Source: Asanoa iriomotensis
GTDB taxonomy: Bacteria > Actinomycetota > Actinomycetes > Mycobacteriales > Micromonosporaceae
Direction of reading: 5' to 3'
NCBI RefSeq assembly: GCF_016862515.1
Contig: NZ_BONC01000032.1
Span: 1-64,000 of the forward strand
Length of the DNA: 64,000 nucleotides
In this document: one piece after another, positions 27,047 to 36,375 of the stretch
Position numbering within the stretch: the first letter of the stretch is position 1
Layout of the letters: each line of letters starts with the position of its first letter
Position numbers and translations under genes: made by a program
Notes under the pieces: model-generated
The model's database searches: none
Told to the model about the DNA's origin: nothing
What the model saw: the letters and a program-made list of their open reading frames with translations, nothing else

Positions 27047-28309
27047 CTACGGCACGGAGCGGATCTTGCGGACCAGCACGCTGCCGAGCAGCGTCACGGC
27101 CGCGGTGGCCGCGTACAGCGTCGGATAGCCGCCCAGGTAGACCACGATCCACGCCGCGGCGAACGGCCCCAGCGCCTGCGGCGCCGAGTTGGCGATGTTG
27201 ATCACCCCGAGGTCCTGGCCCCGGCTCGTCGCCGCCGGCAGCACCTGGGTGATCAGCGCCGCGTCCACCGCCAGGTAGGCGCCGTAGCCCGCGCCGAGCA
27301 GCACCGCCGCGACCGTCGCCGCCGGCCAGACCGGCCAGATCGCCAGCAGCAGCGCCGCCACCGCCATGATCACGCCCGACCAGACCACGAACACCTTGCG
27401 CCGCCCGGACCGGTCGGAGAGCCGCCCGGCCACCACGGCCGTGGCCATCATCCCGGCGGTGTACAGCAGGATCAGGATCAGCAGCCCGCCCTCGGGGTCG
27501 GCGTAGTGCACCCCGTCCTCGAGAAAGTAGAGCAGGTAGAGGGTGCCCAACGCGTTGCCGACCTGCACGAGGAACCGGGTGCCCCAGGCCCAGGCGAAGT
27601 CCGGGTACCGGCGCGGGCTGATCCACATGCCGCGGATCAGCCCGCCGAACGAGAACGGCGGCCGGTGCCCGCGGGGCAGCGGGTCGTCCCTGGTGAGGAA
27701 CGCGAACGGCAGCCCGAGCACCAGCACCGCGACCGCCACCGCCAGGTAGCCTTCCCGGTTTCCGGTGAACACGGTGGTCACGAGGACCGCGCCGATCACC
27801 AGGCCGAGCGCCTGCGGAATGCCGGCCCAGCCGGACACGCCGCCGCGCTGGTCGACCGGCACGCGGTCGGGCAGCGCCGCGGTCAGCGCGGCCAGCATCG
27901 CGTTGAAGCAGGCCTGCGCGGCGACCCAGGCCAGCGTGACGCCGAGGATCGTGTCCTGCTGGGCGAGCACCACCAGGGAGATCGCGCCGAGGATCGCTCC
28001 GCCGACGGTCCAGACATGGCGGCGCCCGCGCGCCAGCGTGGTCCGGTCCGAGAACGCCCCGGCGAGCGGGTTGGCGACGATCGCGACGAGCGCGCCGAAC
28101 CCCATCGCCCAGGCGAGGCTCGTCTCCTTGTTGTCGGGCGCGATCGCGGCGACCTGGTTGGGCAGCAGGATCTGGATCGGCGTGAAGAACGCCATCCAGA
28201 CGCCGAGGTTGGCGGAGAAGAGGAGCGCGATCCACCCCCGCCGGACCCGCACCGTCGGCTCGGCCAGCGCCGCCGGCAGGGCGGACGCCTCCGGGTCAAC
28301 GGTGGTCAC
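27047..28309 (-). CDS. MFS transporter, sugar-type
   Basis: A 420-residue major facilitator with twelve predicted helices, the loop 2-3 motif GAFSDRTTLARGRRH and its repeat AGRLSDRSGRRKV in the second half. The pattern of charged residues resembles the sugar:cation/SLC45-like MFS groups. The GTG start at 28309 lies 14 bases inside the end of the beta-glucosidase gene, so the pair likely imports a glycoside or sugar and hydrolyses it. GGGAG upstream of the start. Confidence 0.9.
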   Translation of the reverse strand: MTTVDPEASALPAALAEPTVRVRRGWIALLFSANLGVWMAFFTPIQILLPNQVAAIAPDNKETSLAWAMGFGALVAIVANPLAGAFSDRTTLARGRRHVWTVGGAILGAISLVVLAQQDTILGVTLAWVAAQACFNAMLAALTAALPDRVPVDQRGGVSGWAGIPQALGLVIGAVLVTTVFTGNREGYLAVAVAVLVLGLPFAFLTRDDPLPRGHRPPFSFGGLIRGMWISPRRYPDFAWAWGTRFLVQVGNALGTLYLLYFLEDGVHYADPEGGLLILILLYTAGMMATAVVAGRLSDRSGRRKVFVVWSGVIMAVAALLLAIWPVWPAATVAAVLLGAGYGAYLAVDAALITQVLPAATSRGQDLGVINIANSAPQALGPFAAAWIVVYLGGYPTLYAATAAVTLLGSVLVRKIRSVP

Positions 28310-29612
28310 GGATGCGCTCCCGCAACCATGCATAGGAGCTCTTGGGTGTACGCGCCTGCGTGTCGAAGTCGACGTGCACGAGCCCGAAGCGCTTGGTGAA
28401 GCCCTCGGCCCACTCCCAGTTGTCGAGCAGCGACCACACGAAGTAGCCGCGCACGTCGACGCCGTCGGCCTTGGCATCGTCGACGGCGGCCAGGTGGGCG
28501 TCGAGGTAGGCGATCCGGTCCGGGTCGTCGCAGGTGCCGTCGGCGGTGACCACGTCGTCGTACGCGCAGCCGCTCTCGGTGACGTAGATCGGTGGGAGCT
28601 TGTCCTGGTAGCGGCCGTGCAACGTGACCAGCAACTCGCGCAGCCCGTCGGGGGCGACCGGCCAGCCGAACGCCGTGGTCGGATAGCCGTCGAGCGGCAC
28701 CATCTCGAACGGCAGCGGGCTGCCCTCTTCCGGAGCGCGTACGCCGGTGGGGTTGTAGTAGTTGACACCGAGCGCGTCGAGCGGCGCCGCGATCACGTCG
28801 AGGTCGCCCTCGCGGACCACCGACAGGTCGGCGGCGCCCTCGGGATAGCCGAGGCCCAGCAGCGGGTCGGTGAAGACCCGGTTGTGCAGGGCGTCGTACG
28901 CGGCCGCGGCGGCCAGGTCTTCCGGTTTGTGGCCGGCCGGCCGGGCGGGGGAGTAGTTGTTGGCGATCGTGACCGGGCTGTTCGAGTGGTCACGCAGCGC
29001 GGCGACCGCGAGCCCGTGGCCGAGCAACTGGTGGTGCGCGACCGGGAACGCGCCGAAGAGGAGCTGCTCGCCGGGCGCGTGGGTGCCGAGGGCGTAGCCG
29101 AGCGACATGTGCACGAACGGCTCGTTGAGCGTGATCCACATCTTGACGCGGTCGCCGAGCCGTTGCGAGACGAGGGCGGCGTACTCGCCGAACCGGTGTG
29201 CGGTCTCGCGGTCGAGCCAGCCGCCCTTGTCCTGGAGCGGTTGCGGAAGGTCCCAGTGGAAGAGCGTGGCGACGGGCGCGATGCCGGCGTCTTCCAGCGC
29301 GTCGCAGAGGCGCTCGTAGTGGTCGAGCCCGGCCTGGTTGGCGGGACCGGTCCCGTCGGGCTGGATCCTCGGCCAGGCGACGGAGAAGCGGTAGGCACCG
29401 ACGCCGAGGTCCTTCATCAGCGCGATGTCGTCGGCATAGCGATGGTACGAGTCGGTGGCGACCGCGCCGTCGGTCCCGTCGACGATACGCCCGGGCTGGC
29501 CGGCGAACGTGTCCCAAATGGACGGACCGCGCCCGTCCTCGTGGACGGCACCCTCGATCTGGTAGGCGGACGTGGACACTCCCCAGAGGAATCCGCCTGG
29601 TAGCTCGGGCAT
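28296..29612 (-). CDS. GH1 beta-glucosidase
   Basis: A 438-residue family 1 glycoside hydrolase. The acid/base is E164 in TLNEPF and the nucleophile E346 in YVTESG; the N-terminal FLWGVSTSAYQIEGA is typical. No signal peptide, so it acts on imported glycosides in the cytoplasm. ATG at 29612 has GAGGAGG just upstream. First gene of a unit with the MFS transporter (14-base overlap). Confidence 0.96.
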   Translation of the reverse strand: MPELPGGFLWGVSTSAYQIEGAVHEDGRGPSIWDTFAGQPGRIVDGTDGAVATDSYHRYADDIALMKDLGVGAYRFSVAWPRIQPDGTGPANQAGLDHYERLCDALEDAGIAPVATLFHWDLPQPLQDKGGWLDRETAHRFGEYAALVSQRLGDRVKMWITLNEPFVHMSLGYALGTHAPGEQLLFGAFPVAHHQLLGHGLAVAALRDHSNSPVTIANNYSPARPAGHKPEDLAAAAAYDALHNRVFTDPLLGLGYPEGAADLSVVREGDLDVIAAPLDALGVNYYNPTGVRAPEEGSPLPFEMVPLDGYPTTAFGWPVAPDGLRELLVTLHGRYQDKLPPIYVTESGCAYDDVVTADGTCDDPDRIAYLDAHLAAVDDAKADGVDVRGYFVWSLLDNWEWAEGFTKRFGLVHVDFDTQARTPKSSYAWLRERIRDHR

Positions 29613-29672
29613 CCAGCCTCCTCGATCGTTACCGGCTGGTAAGCCGAGACTCGCTCGGACTTTAGCCCTCGG

Positions 29673-30725
29673 TCAGCCGCCAGTCGAGAGGTCGGCCACC
29701 GCCTTGCGTACCGTCGCCGGGAGTGTCCCGAACGTAGTTATCGTCGGCTTTCCGCCGTCGCCGGGCTCCCAGACGCCGCGGATCCAGCCGTCGACGACCA
29801 CGGTGGCGGAGATCCACCCCTGGGGCCGGGAGACGGCGGCCTTGTGCCCGGCGGCGCCGATCCGCTCGAGTTGGCGGGTGCTGCCGGTGACGTAGGGGTC
29901 GAACGCCGGCAACAGCGCGGCCGCCGCCGGGTGCTTGCCGGTCAGCCCCGGCAGGTGCTCGTGCGGGAGGAAGGTGGTCTCGCCGTCCAGGTCGACCTCG
30001 GCCAGGTCGAGGCGCTTGAAGGACTTCTTGGCGAGCGCGGGTGCCAGGTCGAACCAGCGCGCGAACTCGTCGGGGGTGGCGGGCCCGAACGCGCCGAGGT
30101 GGTCGGTCGCGAGCCGGTCGACGGCCTGGTCGGTGTCCGGCGGCTGCCAGTCGCCGAGCCAGTGCCGCGGCGCCACGAAGGTGACGTTGCGGCCGCGTGG
30201 GGGTCCCGAGCAGAGGAGCCCGCGGAAGGCGGCGGGTTTGAGGATGGCGCCGAACCCTTGGGTCAGCGGCGGCCGGAGGTCCTCGTGGCCGGTGGCCGCG
30301 ATGATCGCGTCGGCCAGTTCCTCGCGGGTGAGCGGGTCGGCGCCGAGCACGTCGGGCAGCGCGGCGAGGATGTCGGCCATCTGGTCCGCGGTCACGCCGT
30401 TGTACTTGAGCCAGGAGTTGGTCGTCTCCCGCTTGCGCGTCGACATGGCGGCGGTCCAGAGGGGAAAGTCCGCGGCGGGCAGGAGGTGCAGGGTGCCGCG
30501 GGCGGCCCAGGTTCTGACGAGGGTGCGCTTCTCGTACAACAGGCTGTCGATGGTCTCCGCCGTGGCCTTGGTCCGCAGCCTGGTCGCGGCGACGGCGGAC
30601 GCGGCGACCTGGGCGTGGATGCCGACGACCCGCCGCGCCACCGCGACGGGGTCGGCCGCCTTGTCGCCGGCCAGGTGGTGCCGCCGCATCCGCCACCGCA
30701 ACACCTGGTCCCACGTCACCCTCAT
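29673..30725 (-). CDS. AlkZ/YcaQ-like winged-helix DNA glycosylase family protein
   Basis: A 350-residue protein of the HTH_42 winged-helix superfamily, with RTWAARGTLHLLPA, a FGPATPDEFARWF central segment and ATVVVDGWIRGVWE near the end. In Streptomyces AlkZ, which unhooks interstrand crosslinks, the catalytic pair is Q37-x-Q39; here the same positions read H37-A-Q39 (in VVGIHAQVAAS). Some members of the superfamily carry such variants, so activity and substrate are uncertain. Start ATG at 30725. No biosynthetic cluster lies alongside, so general repair is as likely as self-resistance. Confidence 0.83.
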   Translation of the reverse strand: MRVTWDQVLRWRMRRHHLAGDKAADPVAVARRVVGIHAQVAASAVAATRLRTKATAETIDSLLYEKRTLVRTWAARGTLHLLPAADFPLWTAAMSTRKRETTNSWLKYNGVTADQMADILAALPDVLGADPLTREELADAIIAATGHEDLRPPLTQGFGAILKPAAFRGLLCSGPPRGRNVTFVAPRHWLGDWQPPDTDQAVDRLATDHLGAFGPATPDEFARWFDLAPALAKKSFKRLDLAEVDLDGETTFLPHEHLPGLTGKHPAAAALLPAFDPYVTGSTRQLERIGAAGHKAAVSRPQGWISATVVVDGWIRGVWEPGDGGKPTITTFGTLPATVRKAVADLSTGG

Positions 30726-30762
30726 GTAACCACTTTAACTGGTGTCACGGGACATGTGGTTC

Positions 30763-31674
30763 TCATCTGAGCAGTGCCTCGAGCTCGGGAAGCCGGCCGA
30801 ACAGGTCGGGGAGGCCGCGTATGCCGTTGCGCGCGGACTCGTGCGAGAGCGCGAGATCAGGGCCGGTGCCGGGCTCGACACCGGCGAGGCAGCGGAGGAT
30901 GTTCCACCTCGTGAACCCCAGCCAGCCGCCGATCATGAACACGAACCAGCTCGGACCCGGCGGCGGCAGCGCCCCGCCTCCCGCGACGTAGCCGTCGAGG
31001 ACCGAGCGAAAGACGCCGGGCTCGATGCCGGGTCCCTTCGCGAGGCTCAGCGCCGTCGAGCCGAGCTCACCGGACAGGTCGAGCATCCCCGAGAGCTCCC
31101 AGTCGAGCACCACCGGCCGACCGTCCCTCGCGAGCAGGTTCCACGGCTGGATGTCCTTGTGGGTCAGCACGACGGGCCCTGGTCGCTCACAGGTGTCGAC
31201 GAAGTGGGCGATCGCGAGGAACGTCTCGACCTGAGCGGTGAGCTCGCCGGCCCACGGCTGTCGGGTCGCCGTCGCCCGCTCAGCGAGGTCGGGCCAGTCC
31301 GCTGGGGTCGGGTCCTCTTCGACGCGGGGCCACGCGACGTCGAGCGCGTGAAGGCGGGCGAGAATCTGACCGATCTCGAACGCGTACGCCGGCGACACGG
31401 GTGCTTCGGGCATCTTCTCGCCCTCGACCCACCGGTGGACGAGCGTGGTTCGGCTGGCCGAGATCGGCTCGGGCATCGGGATGCCGGCGGCGAAGGCGGC
31501 CCGCTCGAACCGGAACACGTCCTCGGCGCGGTAGGCCCAGCGGCGATCGAGGAGATTCAACTCCTTCACCGCGAACGACCCCTGGTCGGTGTCGAGCCGG
31601 TACATCCGGTTGGCAAACCCGCCGCCGACCCGAACCATCGGCCCGACCGGCACGCCGAGATGCGAAAGGTCCAC
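30763..31674 (-). CDS. aminoglycoside-phosphotransferase-fold kinase
   Basis: A 303-residue APH/choline-kinase-like protein. The ATP lysine is in FAVKELN, the catalytic loop is LTHKDIQPWNLL (Brenner-type HxDxxPxN) and the metal-binding DWE follows in VVLDWELSG. Substrate unknown; the family includes sugar, aminoglycoside and metabolite kinases. GTG start at 31674 with only a weak ribosome site. Confidence 0.88.
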   Translation of the reverse strand: MDLSHLGVPVGPMVRVGGGFANRMYRLDTDQGSFAVKELNLLDRRWAYRAEDVFRFERAAFAAGIPMPEPISASRTTLVHRWVEGEKMPEAPVSPAYAFEIGQILARLHALDVAWPRVEEDPTPADWPDLAERATATRQPWAGELTAQVETFLAIAHFVDTCERPGPVVLTHKDIQPWNLLARDGRPVVLDWELSGMLDLSGELGSTALSLAKGPGIEPGVFRSVLDGYVAGGGALPPPGPSWFVFMIGGWLGFTRWNILRCLAGVEPGTGPDLALSHESARNGIRGLPDLFGRLPELEALLR

Positions 31675-31829
31675 CCACGCAATCTAGGGCGTCGTGATGC
31701 GACCCGCGGCCGCTGCACAGACCGCTTTCCCCGACGCGGCGGTCTCCCGGAGTCGCTCGGCTAGCCGGTTCGGTGTGGGCGGAGGGCCTTGATGCGGGTA
31801 GATATCTTGTCGCCGTGAGGAGTGTTCTG

Positions 31830-32345
31830 GTGACGGCGCCCGATGACACACGGTGGACGGTGCGTGTGGTCTGGGAACCACGTTGGCGAGCGCTCGCCCG
31901 ACGCTTCGGCGGCTGGCGCCGTAGGCGAAAGAAGCGGGATATCGATGCCGGTGATGTCGTCGACAGCGCGATGCGGATCGACGACGCGGCAACGTCGGGT
32001 TCGGGCGGAGGCAATGGGGACGGCTTCGACCTCGGCGACGCGGTCATCGTCGTCGTGGTGGTCTTCCTCGCGGTCATCGTTGCCGCCGCGCTGTTCTGGT
32101 GGGTGCTGCTTCCGCTGCTACTGATCGTCGTCGACCTCATGATCGTGCTCGTGCTGCTGGTCGCGACGATTGCGGGGCGAGTGTTGTTCCGTCGGCCGTG
32201 GACGGTGGAGGCGACGGCGGCCAACGGCGAGAAGGTCGTCACGGAGGTCGTGGGATGGCGTGCGGCGCTGCGCAGGCGTGATGAGATCGCGGAGTCACTG
32301 CGCCGGGGGCAACGGCCCGTCGAGGTCCTGAGCCCGGCGCGGTAA
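31830..32345 (+). CDS. membrane protein of unknown function
   Basis: A 171-residue protein. The N-terminal 70 residues are basic (RRRRKKRD) and soluble, a glycine-rich linker follows, then two adjacent transmembrane helices (about 75-97 and 100-125), and a cytoplasmic tail with a WRAALRRRDEIAESLRRG helix. Family not recognised. The GTG at 31830 has GAGGAG at 31817-31822, seven bases ahead, and is preferred to earlier in-frame starts. Confidence 0.7.
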   Translation: MTAPDDTRWTVRVVWEPRWRALARRFGGWRRRRKKRDIDAGDVVDSAMRIDDAATSGSGGGNGDGFDLGDAVIVVVVVFLAVIVAAALFWWVLLPLLLIVVDLMIVLVLLVATIAGRVLFRRPWTVEATAANGEKVVTEVVGWRAALRRRDEIAESLRRGQRPVEVLSPAR

Positions 32346-32914
32346 TTGGCTGCCGGGTCAGTTGGTGGGCGGGAGATCCTCGGCCCGCCACTAGCCGGGC
32401 GCCGCTTCTTCCGATCGGGCGCGGCGTCTGCGTCGGTGGACCAAACGTGGCAGAATAAGAACCGCGTTTTCCCTGTTCAGGGCCCATCTGTGGCGGTCGC
32501 CGCGGTTCGCCACCGCGCCGTGACGACAAGATCATAAGCGCCCCACCATGCCGAGCAACGCGGAGTAACCATAGTGCGCAGCAGATCGGCCGGCGGGCTG
32601 GATCGTCAGGCAACGTGGGCCGCAGCCCCGCCTCCGCGCATTATCTGCGGCAGATGAGGACGCCACCCGTATCGCTTCTCGTGCTGTTCACAACGGGGCG
32701 CGGAGTTCCCCATTCCCACCCTCACCTCGTGGATCTGCACCCGGTGGTGTGCTGTACCCGGTGCGCCGTCACTTGTGTTCCATGCTGGGCATGCGATGTA
32801 TTTCAGGGAATCGAACCCCTGCACCTGCCCTCGGCGCGCCAAGAAAGGAGCCGATTTACCCGCCGGCTCTCGGGTCTGTGCACGCCTCCACGTCGGCTAC
32901 CTGCTTCCGCGCCC
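32346..32914. other. 569-base intergenic stretch without a convincing gene
   Basis: No credible coding frame. At 32804-32821 a CAGGG/CCCTG stem with loop AATCGAAC looks like a tRNA T-arm on the minus strand, but no matching acceptor, anticodon or D arms can be built, so it is not called as a tRNA. Codon-like periodicity is absent and GC is lower than in neighbouring genes. Confidence 0.6.
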
Positions 32915-33379
32915 TCAGCCGAGCAAATCAGCCTCCCAGTTGGTCCGCTGGATCAGCGTATCGATCTCACGAAGCTGTCGAGCGAGTTCGTCGGCTTGGC
33001 GCCGCAGGTCGGCCACCGGCAGCGCCGGGATCATCTTCAGTTCGGAGCGCAACTGGCGGAACCCGCGCTGACCCTCACCGGCCGCGGCGTCAGCTGCCGA
33101 GGTAACCATGCCATGCCGCAGGCGCAGGACATCGCGACGGGCAAGCGCATCGGTAAGCGTGCCACCCTCGATCACGGTGGCGGCGTTGGTCCGGTTGATC
33201 TGCCGGATCAGCGACTCAAGCTCATCGAGCACCGCGCCTGCTTCGGCCAGGAGGGCAGCGGCGTCCTCAGCCGGCGTCTCGCCTTCCTGAAAACGCGCGC
33301 TGCTGATGACCCGGGAGCGGAGCTGTTCAGCGCGACGCGACGCATCCGCGCGCAGCGCGAGGGCCTCGGCAAGTTTCAT
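32915..33379 (-). CDS. DIP1984 family protein
   Basis: A 154-residue, almost wholly alpha-helical protein with the family-typical opening KLAEALALRADASRRAEQLRSR, then EDAAALL and a central INRTNAAT motif followed by LTDALARRDVLRLRH. The family is widespread in Actinobacteria and of unknown function. ATG at 33379 is chosen by homology; ATG codons six bases upstream are possible. No strong ribosome site. Confidence 0.87.
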   Translation of the reverse strand: MKLAEALALRADASRRAEQLRSRVISSARFQEGETPAEDAAALLAEAGAVLDELESLIRQINRTNAATVIEGGTLTDALARRDVLRLRHGMVTSAADAAAGEGQRGFRQLRSELKMIPALPVADLRRQADELARQLREIDTLIQRTNWEADLLG

Positions 33380-33493
33380 GAGCATCAGTATGCCAGCCAA
33401 GATCGACATCGCGCCGCATTTTCCGTGAGTTCCAACTCCGCATGCCGGAGGGCGCCCGGTCTGCGGCAATGAGCGGATATCCCCTAGCGGCGC

Positions 33494-34048
33494 GTGCACT
33501 TCATGGTCCATCGTTCGGACGTGATCGTCATCCAGCGGGTGCGGGTGCGGTGGAGCGCGGCTGGGCGCGGCGCGCCACAGGCCGACGCCCGCCGAGGACT
33601 CAACCACGCAGTGCAAATTCCCACGCCGTTGCCAGCGATCGATGTGGTTGTCCATGACGTCTTCGCCGATGAGGCCGCCAAGTACACGCGCCGCGAAGAC
33701 GTACTCGCCGGCGACGTAGGCATCGTCCGAAGCCTCGACCTGTCGCTCGCCTTCGACGGCGCCGCGGTGACCGTCGCGCGACTGCCCGGCAAAGCGGCCT
33801 TCCCCCGGAGTGGACGGTCGACCTACCTGTTCACCCTCACCCAAGGGCAGGTCGGCCGCTACAGGGCCAACTTCCGATTCCGGTTCACCGACTGCGCGTG
33901 CGATCCGAGCTGGTACTACGAGGACTGGGTGGTCCATGTCAGCAACGGCGATGTTGCTCCCAACCGGTTTCTGCGCGGCGAACCGGACCGCGATGTCGAC
34001 AACCGTGTCCGCCTCTACGACAGCCCCGCACGCCAAACTAGCCGCTAG
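33494..34048 (+). CDS. hypothetical protein
   Basis: A 184-residue protein of mixed composition with beta-rich segments (RSTYLFTLTQGQVGRYRANFRFRFTDC) and a cysteine pair (DCACDP) followed by SWYYEDWVVHVSNG. The composition looks like a real folded protein and not a shadow frame. GTG at 33494 with no clear ribosome site; an ATG four codons in is an alternative. No family recognised. Confidence 0.6.
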   Translation: MHFMVHRSDVIVIQRVRVRWSAAGRGAPQADARRGLNHAVQIPTPLPAIDVVVHDVFADEAAKYTRREDVLAGDVGIVRSLDLSLAFDGAAVTVARLPGKAAFPRSGRSTYLFTLTQGQVGRYRANFRFRFTDCACDPSWYYEDWVVHVSNGDVAPNRFLRGEPDRDVDNRVRLYDSPARQTSR

Positions 34049-34451
34049 CAGACGCCCATCACGCGCCCACCGCTCTGCCGTTCGAGCTGCCCCGCCGCGC
34101 ACGACTTGCGGCCGTGAAGTGCGCAGGCGTTAACCGGACAGCTGACCTCAGGATCTCGATGGGCAGCCGCGGATGCGCGTCGTACGCTGGCCCGGTCCTC
34201 GCCCAAGGTGCGCTGGCTCCGGATGACCGCACCCGCAATCGGAGAGGGTGGCAGCCCGTTCAAGCCGGGCCGAGTCCGGGGGTCGCTCCGCTCACCGGAG
34301 CGGCCCCGAGCCCTCATCGCGGCATGATCGTGCGCCTGATCTCGCGGCAAGCAAACGTGCCGGTCGCGGCTGGACAGACATTTGCTGCTGGCAGTCGGCG
34401 ACTTTGCGGCGTCGGCCGACGACATTGTTCGTCATACCTACGATCGGTGCC
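34049..34451. other. 403-base gap containing a dispersed repeat
   Basis: No credible gene. A 53-bp segment at 34187-34239 recurs at 54356-54408 with about six mismatches in the same orientation; nearby GGCAGCCGCGGATG (about 34162-34175) is found inverted beside the second copy. Confidence 0.55.
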
Positions 34452-34712
34452 ATGAACGAAGCGGCGTGGATCATCGTCGGGTCCCTGACCGCGATCCCCA
34501 TATTCGTAGCTGTCCTTGCGCTGGCCCTGCGGCATCGAACAAAGGCGGGCGGGTCCGATCGAACGCTGAAGGCAGCGAGCCGCTCTATCCGCCAGAGCGG
34601 ACGCGATCAGCGTCGCCGGCGCAGGGGCAGCATCCGCGGCACGGGATACGGCGGAGACGACAGCCAGGGTTACAACGCAGGCGTGTCGAGCGACGGCGGT
34701 GGGACGCCCTGA
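34452..34712 (+). CDS. small membrane protein with basic tail
   Basis: An 86-residue protein with one N-terminal transmembrane helix (about 5-27, AAWIIVGSLTAIPIFVAV) and a tail that is strongly basic (RDQRRRRRGS) and then glycine/serine rich. ATG at 34452. No family recognised; the helix gives moderate support. Confidence 0.5.
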   Translation: MNEAAWIIVGSLTAIPIFVAVLALALRHRTKAGGSDRTLKAASRSIRQSGRDQRRRRRGSIRGTGYGGDDSQGYNAGVSSDGGGTP

Positions 34713-34911
34713 ATCACTGTGGACCCGCCGGGATTACAACGTGGTCGAGGCGAGTGCAGATCGCGGCAAATGAGGATGCCGCGCCCGGCAGGAGACGTTA
34801 TGGAGTTGGTCAGCTCGTCACCGTATTGCTGTCGCGCTGGAGTCTCGGTGGGCGTGTGGTCGCGATCAAGCGAAACGCTGCTGTACCGACCGGATCAAGG
34901 TGCTGGCGCCA

Positions 34912-35988
34912 CTACAGCCGCTTGCAAATTAACCCGCCGGGTTCGCCGCGGATCATGATCTCCTGGCCTGGGAGCGCTTCGTACAGCTCGCTCATGGCCT
35001 CGACGGTGCCGGCGGCCTTGCAGTGGGCGCCGTCGGGTTCGGTATGGATGAGGTACGCGGTGGGGCACTCGCAGACCCTGCCGAACGCGTAGAACCGTCC
35101 GCGCATCGCCTCGTGGACCAGCGTCATGGGGTAGAACACGACGTGTTTGCCGCAGATCGTGGGTAACTCGACCAAGTCCCCGACGGCCTCGCTGGCCGGG
35201 AGCTCCGTGGCCGGTTTCCACGGGCCGAGCCTGATGAACGGCTCTGTGGAGCGCAGGTCGCTGGCACCGGCGAATGCGAGAAACGCGGTGTCATCGACCG
35301 GGGTGCCGTGCGGCCAGACGACCGGGGTCGCCGCCGGCCAGAGTTGCGGGAGTTGTTGGCGGGTCGTGGCCTTGCAGGCTAGGGCTTCGGCGGTAAATCG
35401 AACGCCGTGCAGCAAGAGCTGGCCGAGCACAATGGTGGTGGCGTAGCCCTGGGGCGCGTCGGGCTTGGGCAGACCGTCAACGGAGACCGTGATCGGCGTT
35501 ACCCAGGTGGCAGCGAGCCGGCGCCGCCCGGCATACCTGCCGATCCAACACTGGCTGGTAGGCAGGGGCACCTTCTGGTCGCGCAGATTCCACAGACGGT
35601 GGTACTCGGACGGCGGAAGGCCGTAGCCAGCGTCGCGTTCCTTCTCCGAGGACACCAGCATCGCGGTGAGCGCGGTCTTCTGTAGCCACGCCGCCGCCGG
35701 GCCGGCGTCCTCGGCACTGATGTGGCCGGCGTTGCCGAGGATGAACGGTGTCAGTGTGCGCTTGGCGACGATTTCGAGGCGGCTCATCCAGCCGTTGTTG
35801 CACGGCCCGCAGATGCCGACGGTCTGCCGAAACGGGGGCCGGACGCCAAGGTCTCGCCCGATGCGGTTGAGTGGCCCGGTCACGTGTGGGGCGGGCCGCA
35901 GGTCGAGCCCAATGGTCGAGAGCCAGTCGCCAAGAACGTGCTCCTGGGTGAGTTTGCCGGTGAAGCCACAGAAGGCGCACTTACCCAT
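34912..35988 (-). CDS. HNH-like zinc-binding protein
   Basis: A 358-residue protein. The first 70 residues form an HNH-like treble-clef: C4-x2-C7, E16-H17 in TQEHVLGDW, C60-x2-C63 followed by NNGWM, a pattern of HNH-like nucleases. The remaining ~290 residues have no motif I recognise. ATG at 35988 is supported by AAGGG seven bases upstream. The gene stands alone in a low-density region. A nuclease role is inferred from the motif only; a purely structural zinc site is possible. Confidence 0.75.
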   Translation of the reverse strand: MGKCAFCGFTGKLTQEHVLGDWLSTIGLDLRPAPHVTGPLNRIGRDLGVRPPFRQTVGICGPCNNGWMSRLEIVAKRTLTPFILGNAGHISAEDAGPAAAWLQKTALTAMLVSSEKERDAGYGLPPSEYHRLWNLRDQKVPLPTSQCWIGRYAGRRRLAATWVTPITVSVDGLPKPDAPQGYATTIVLGQLLLHGVRFTAEALACKATTRQQLPQLWPAATPVVWPHGTPVDDTAFLAFAGASDLRSTEPFIRLGPWKPATELPASEAVGDLVELPTICGKHVVFYPMTLVHEAMRGRFYAFGRVCECPTAYLIHTEPDGAHCKAAGTVEAMSELYEALPGQEIMIRGEPGGLICKRL

Positions 35989-36375
35989 AGCTTTGCCCTT
36001 CACTCGTCGGACGCCGTGCCAGTGCCGCCTATGACCGACACGACGGTCAGCTGGCTCACGCCGGCGGCCGTTTCGCCGGGTGGGCGGGAGAATCGACCTC
36101 GAGTATGCGCCGACGGTGACGGCGTCGGTGTACAGATTCGGTGCAGTACCAGGTGCGCCAAATGTGCAGGGGCCAGACCGGATAGGAGTCGGGAACGCTG
36201 CAAGGCGGCCGCTAGGGTGACGCACGTCGGGTCACTCACGATGGATAATCGGCAGATCGAGAGGCCGCGCGGATCGCGGCATGAGCGGATGCAGCGCGAT
36301 CGACAGCCGGCCCACGCGAGGCGGGGTCACAAAACGTCGATCAAGTGGGTGATCATTGGGGCGTACGATCGCCCC
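35989..36375. other. 387-base divergent intergenic region
   Basis: Lies between the HNH-like gene and the DUF2809 gene, which point away from each other. No gene, RNA or strong palindrome seen; it should contain both promoters. Confidence 0.5.

Noticed and set aside
32770-32880. tRNA gene on the minus strand
   Set aside because: Only a T-arm-like stem-loop is present; acceptor, D and anticodon arms cannot be formed.
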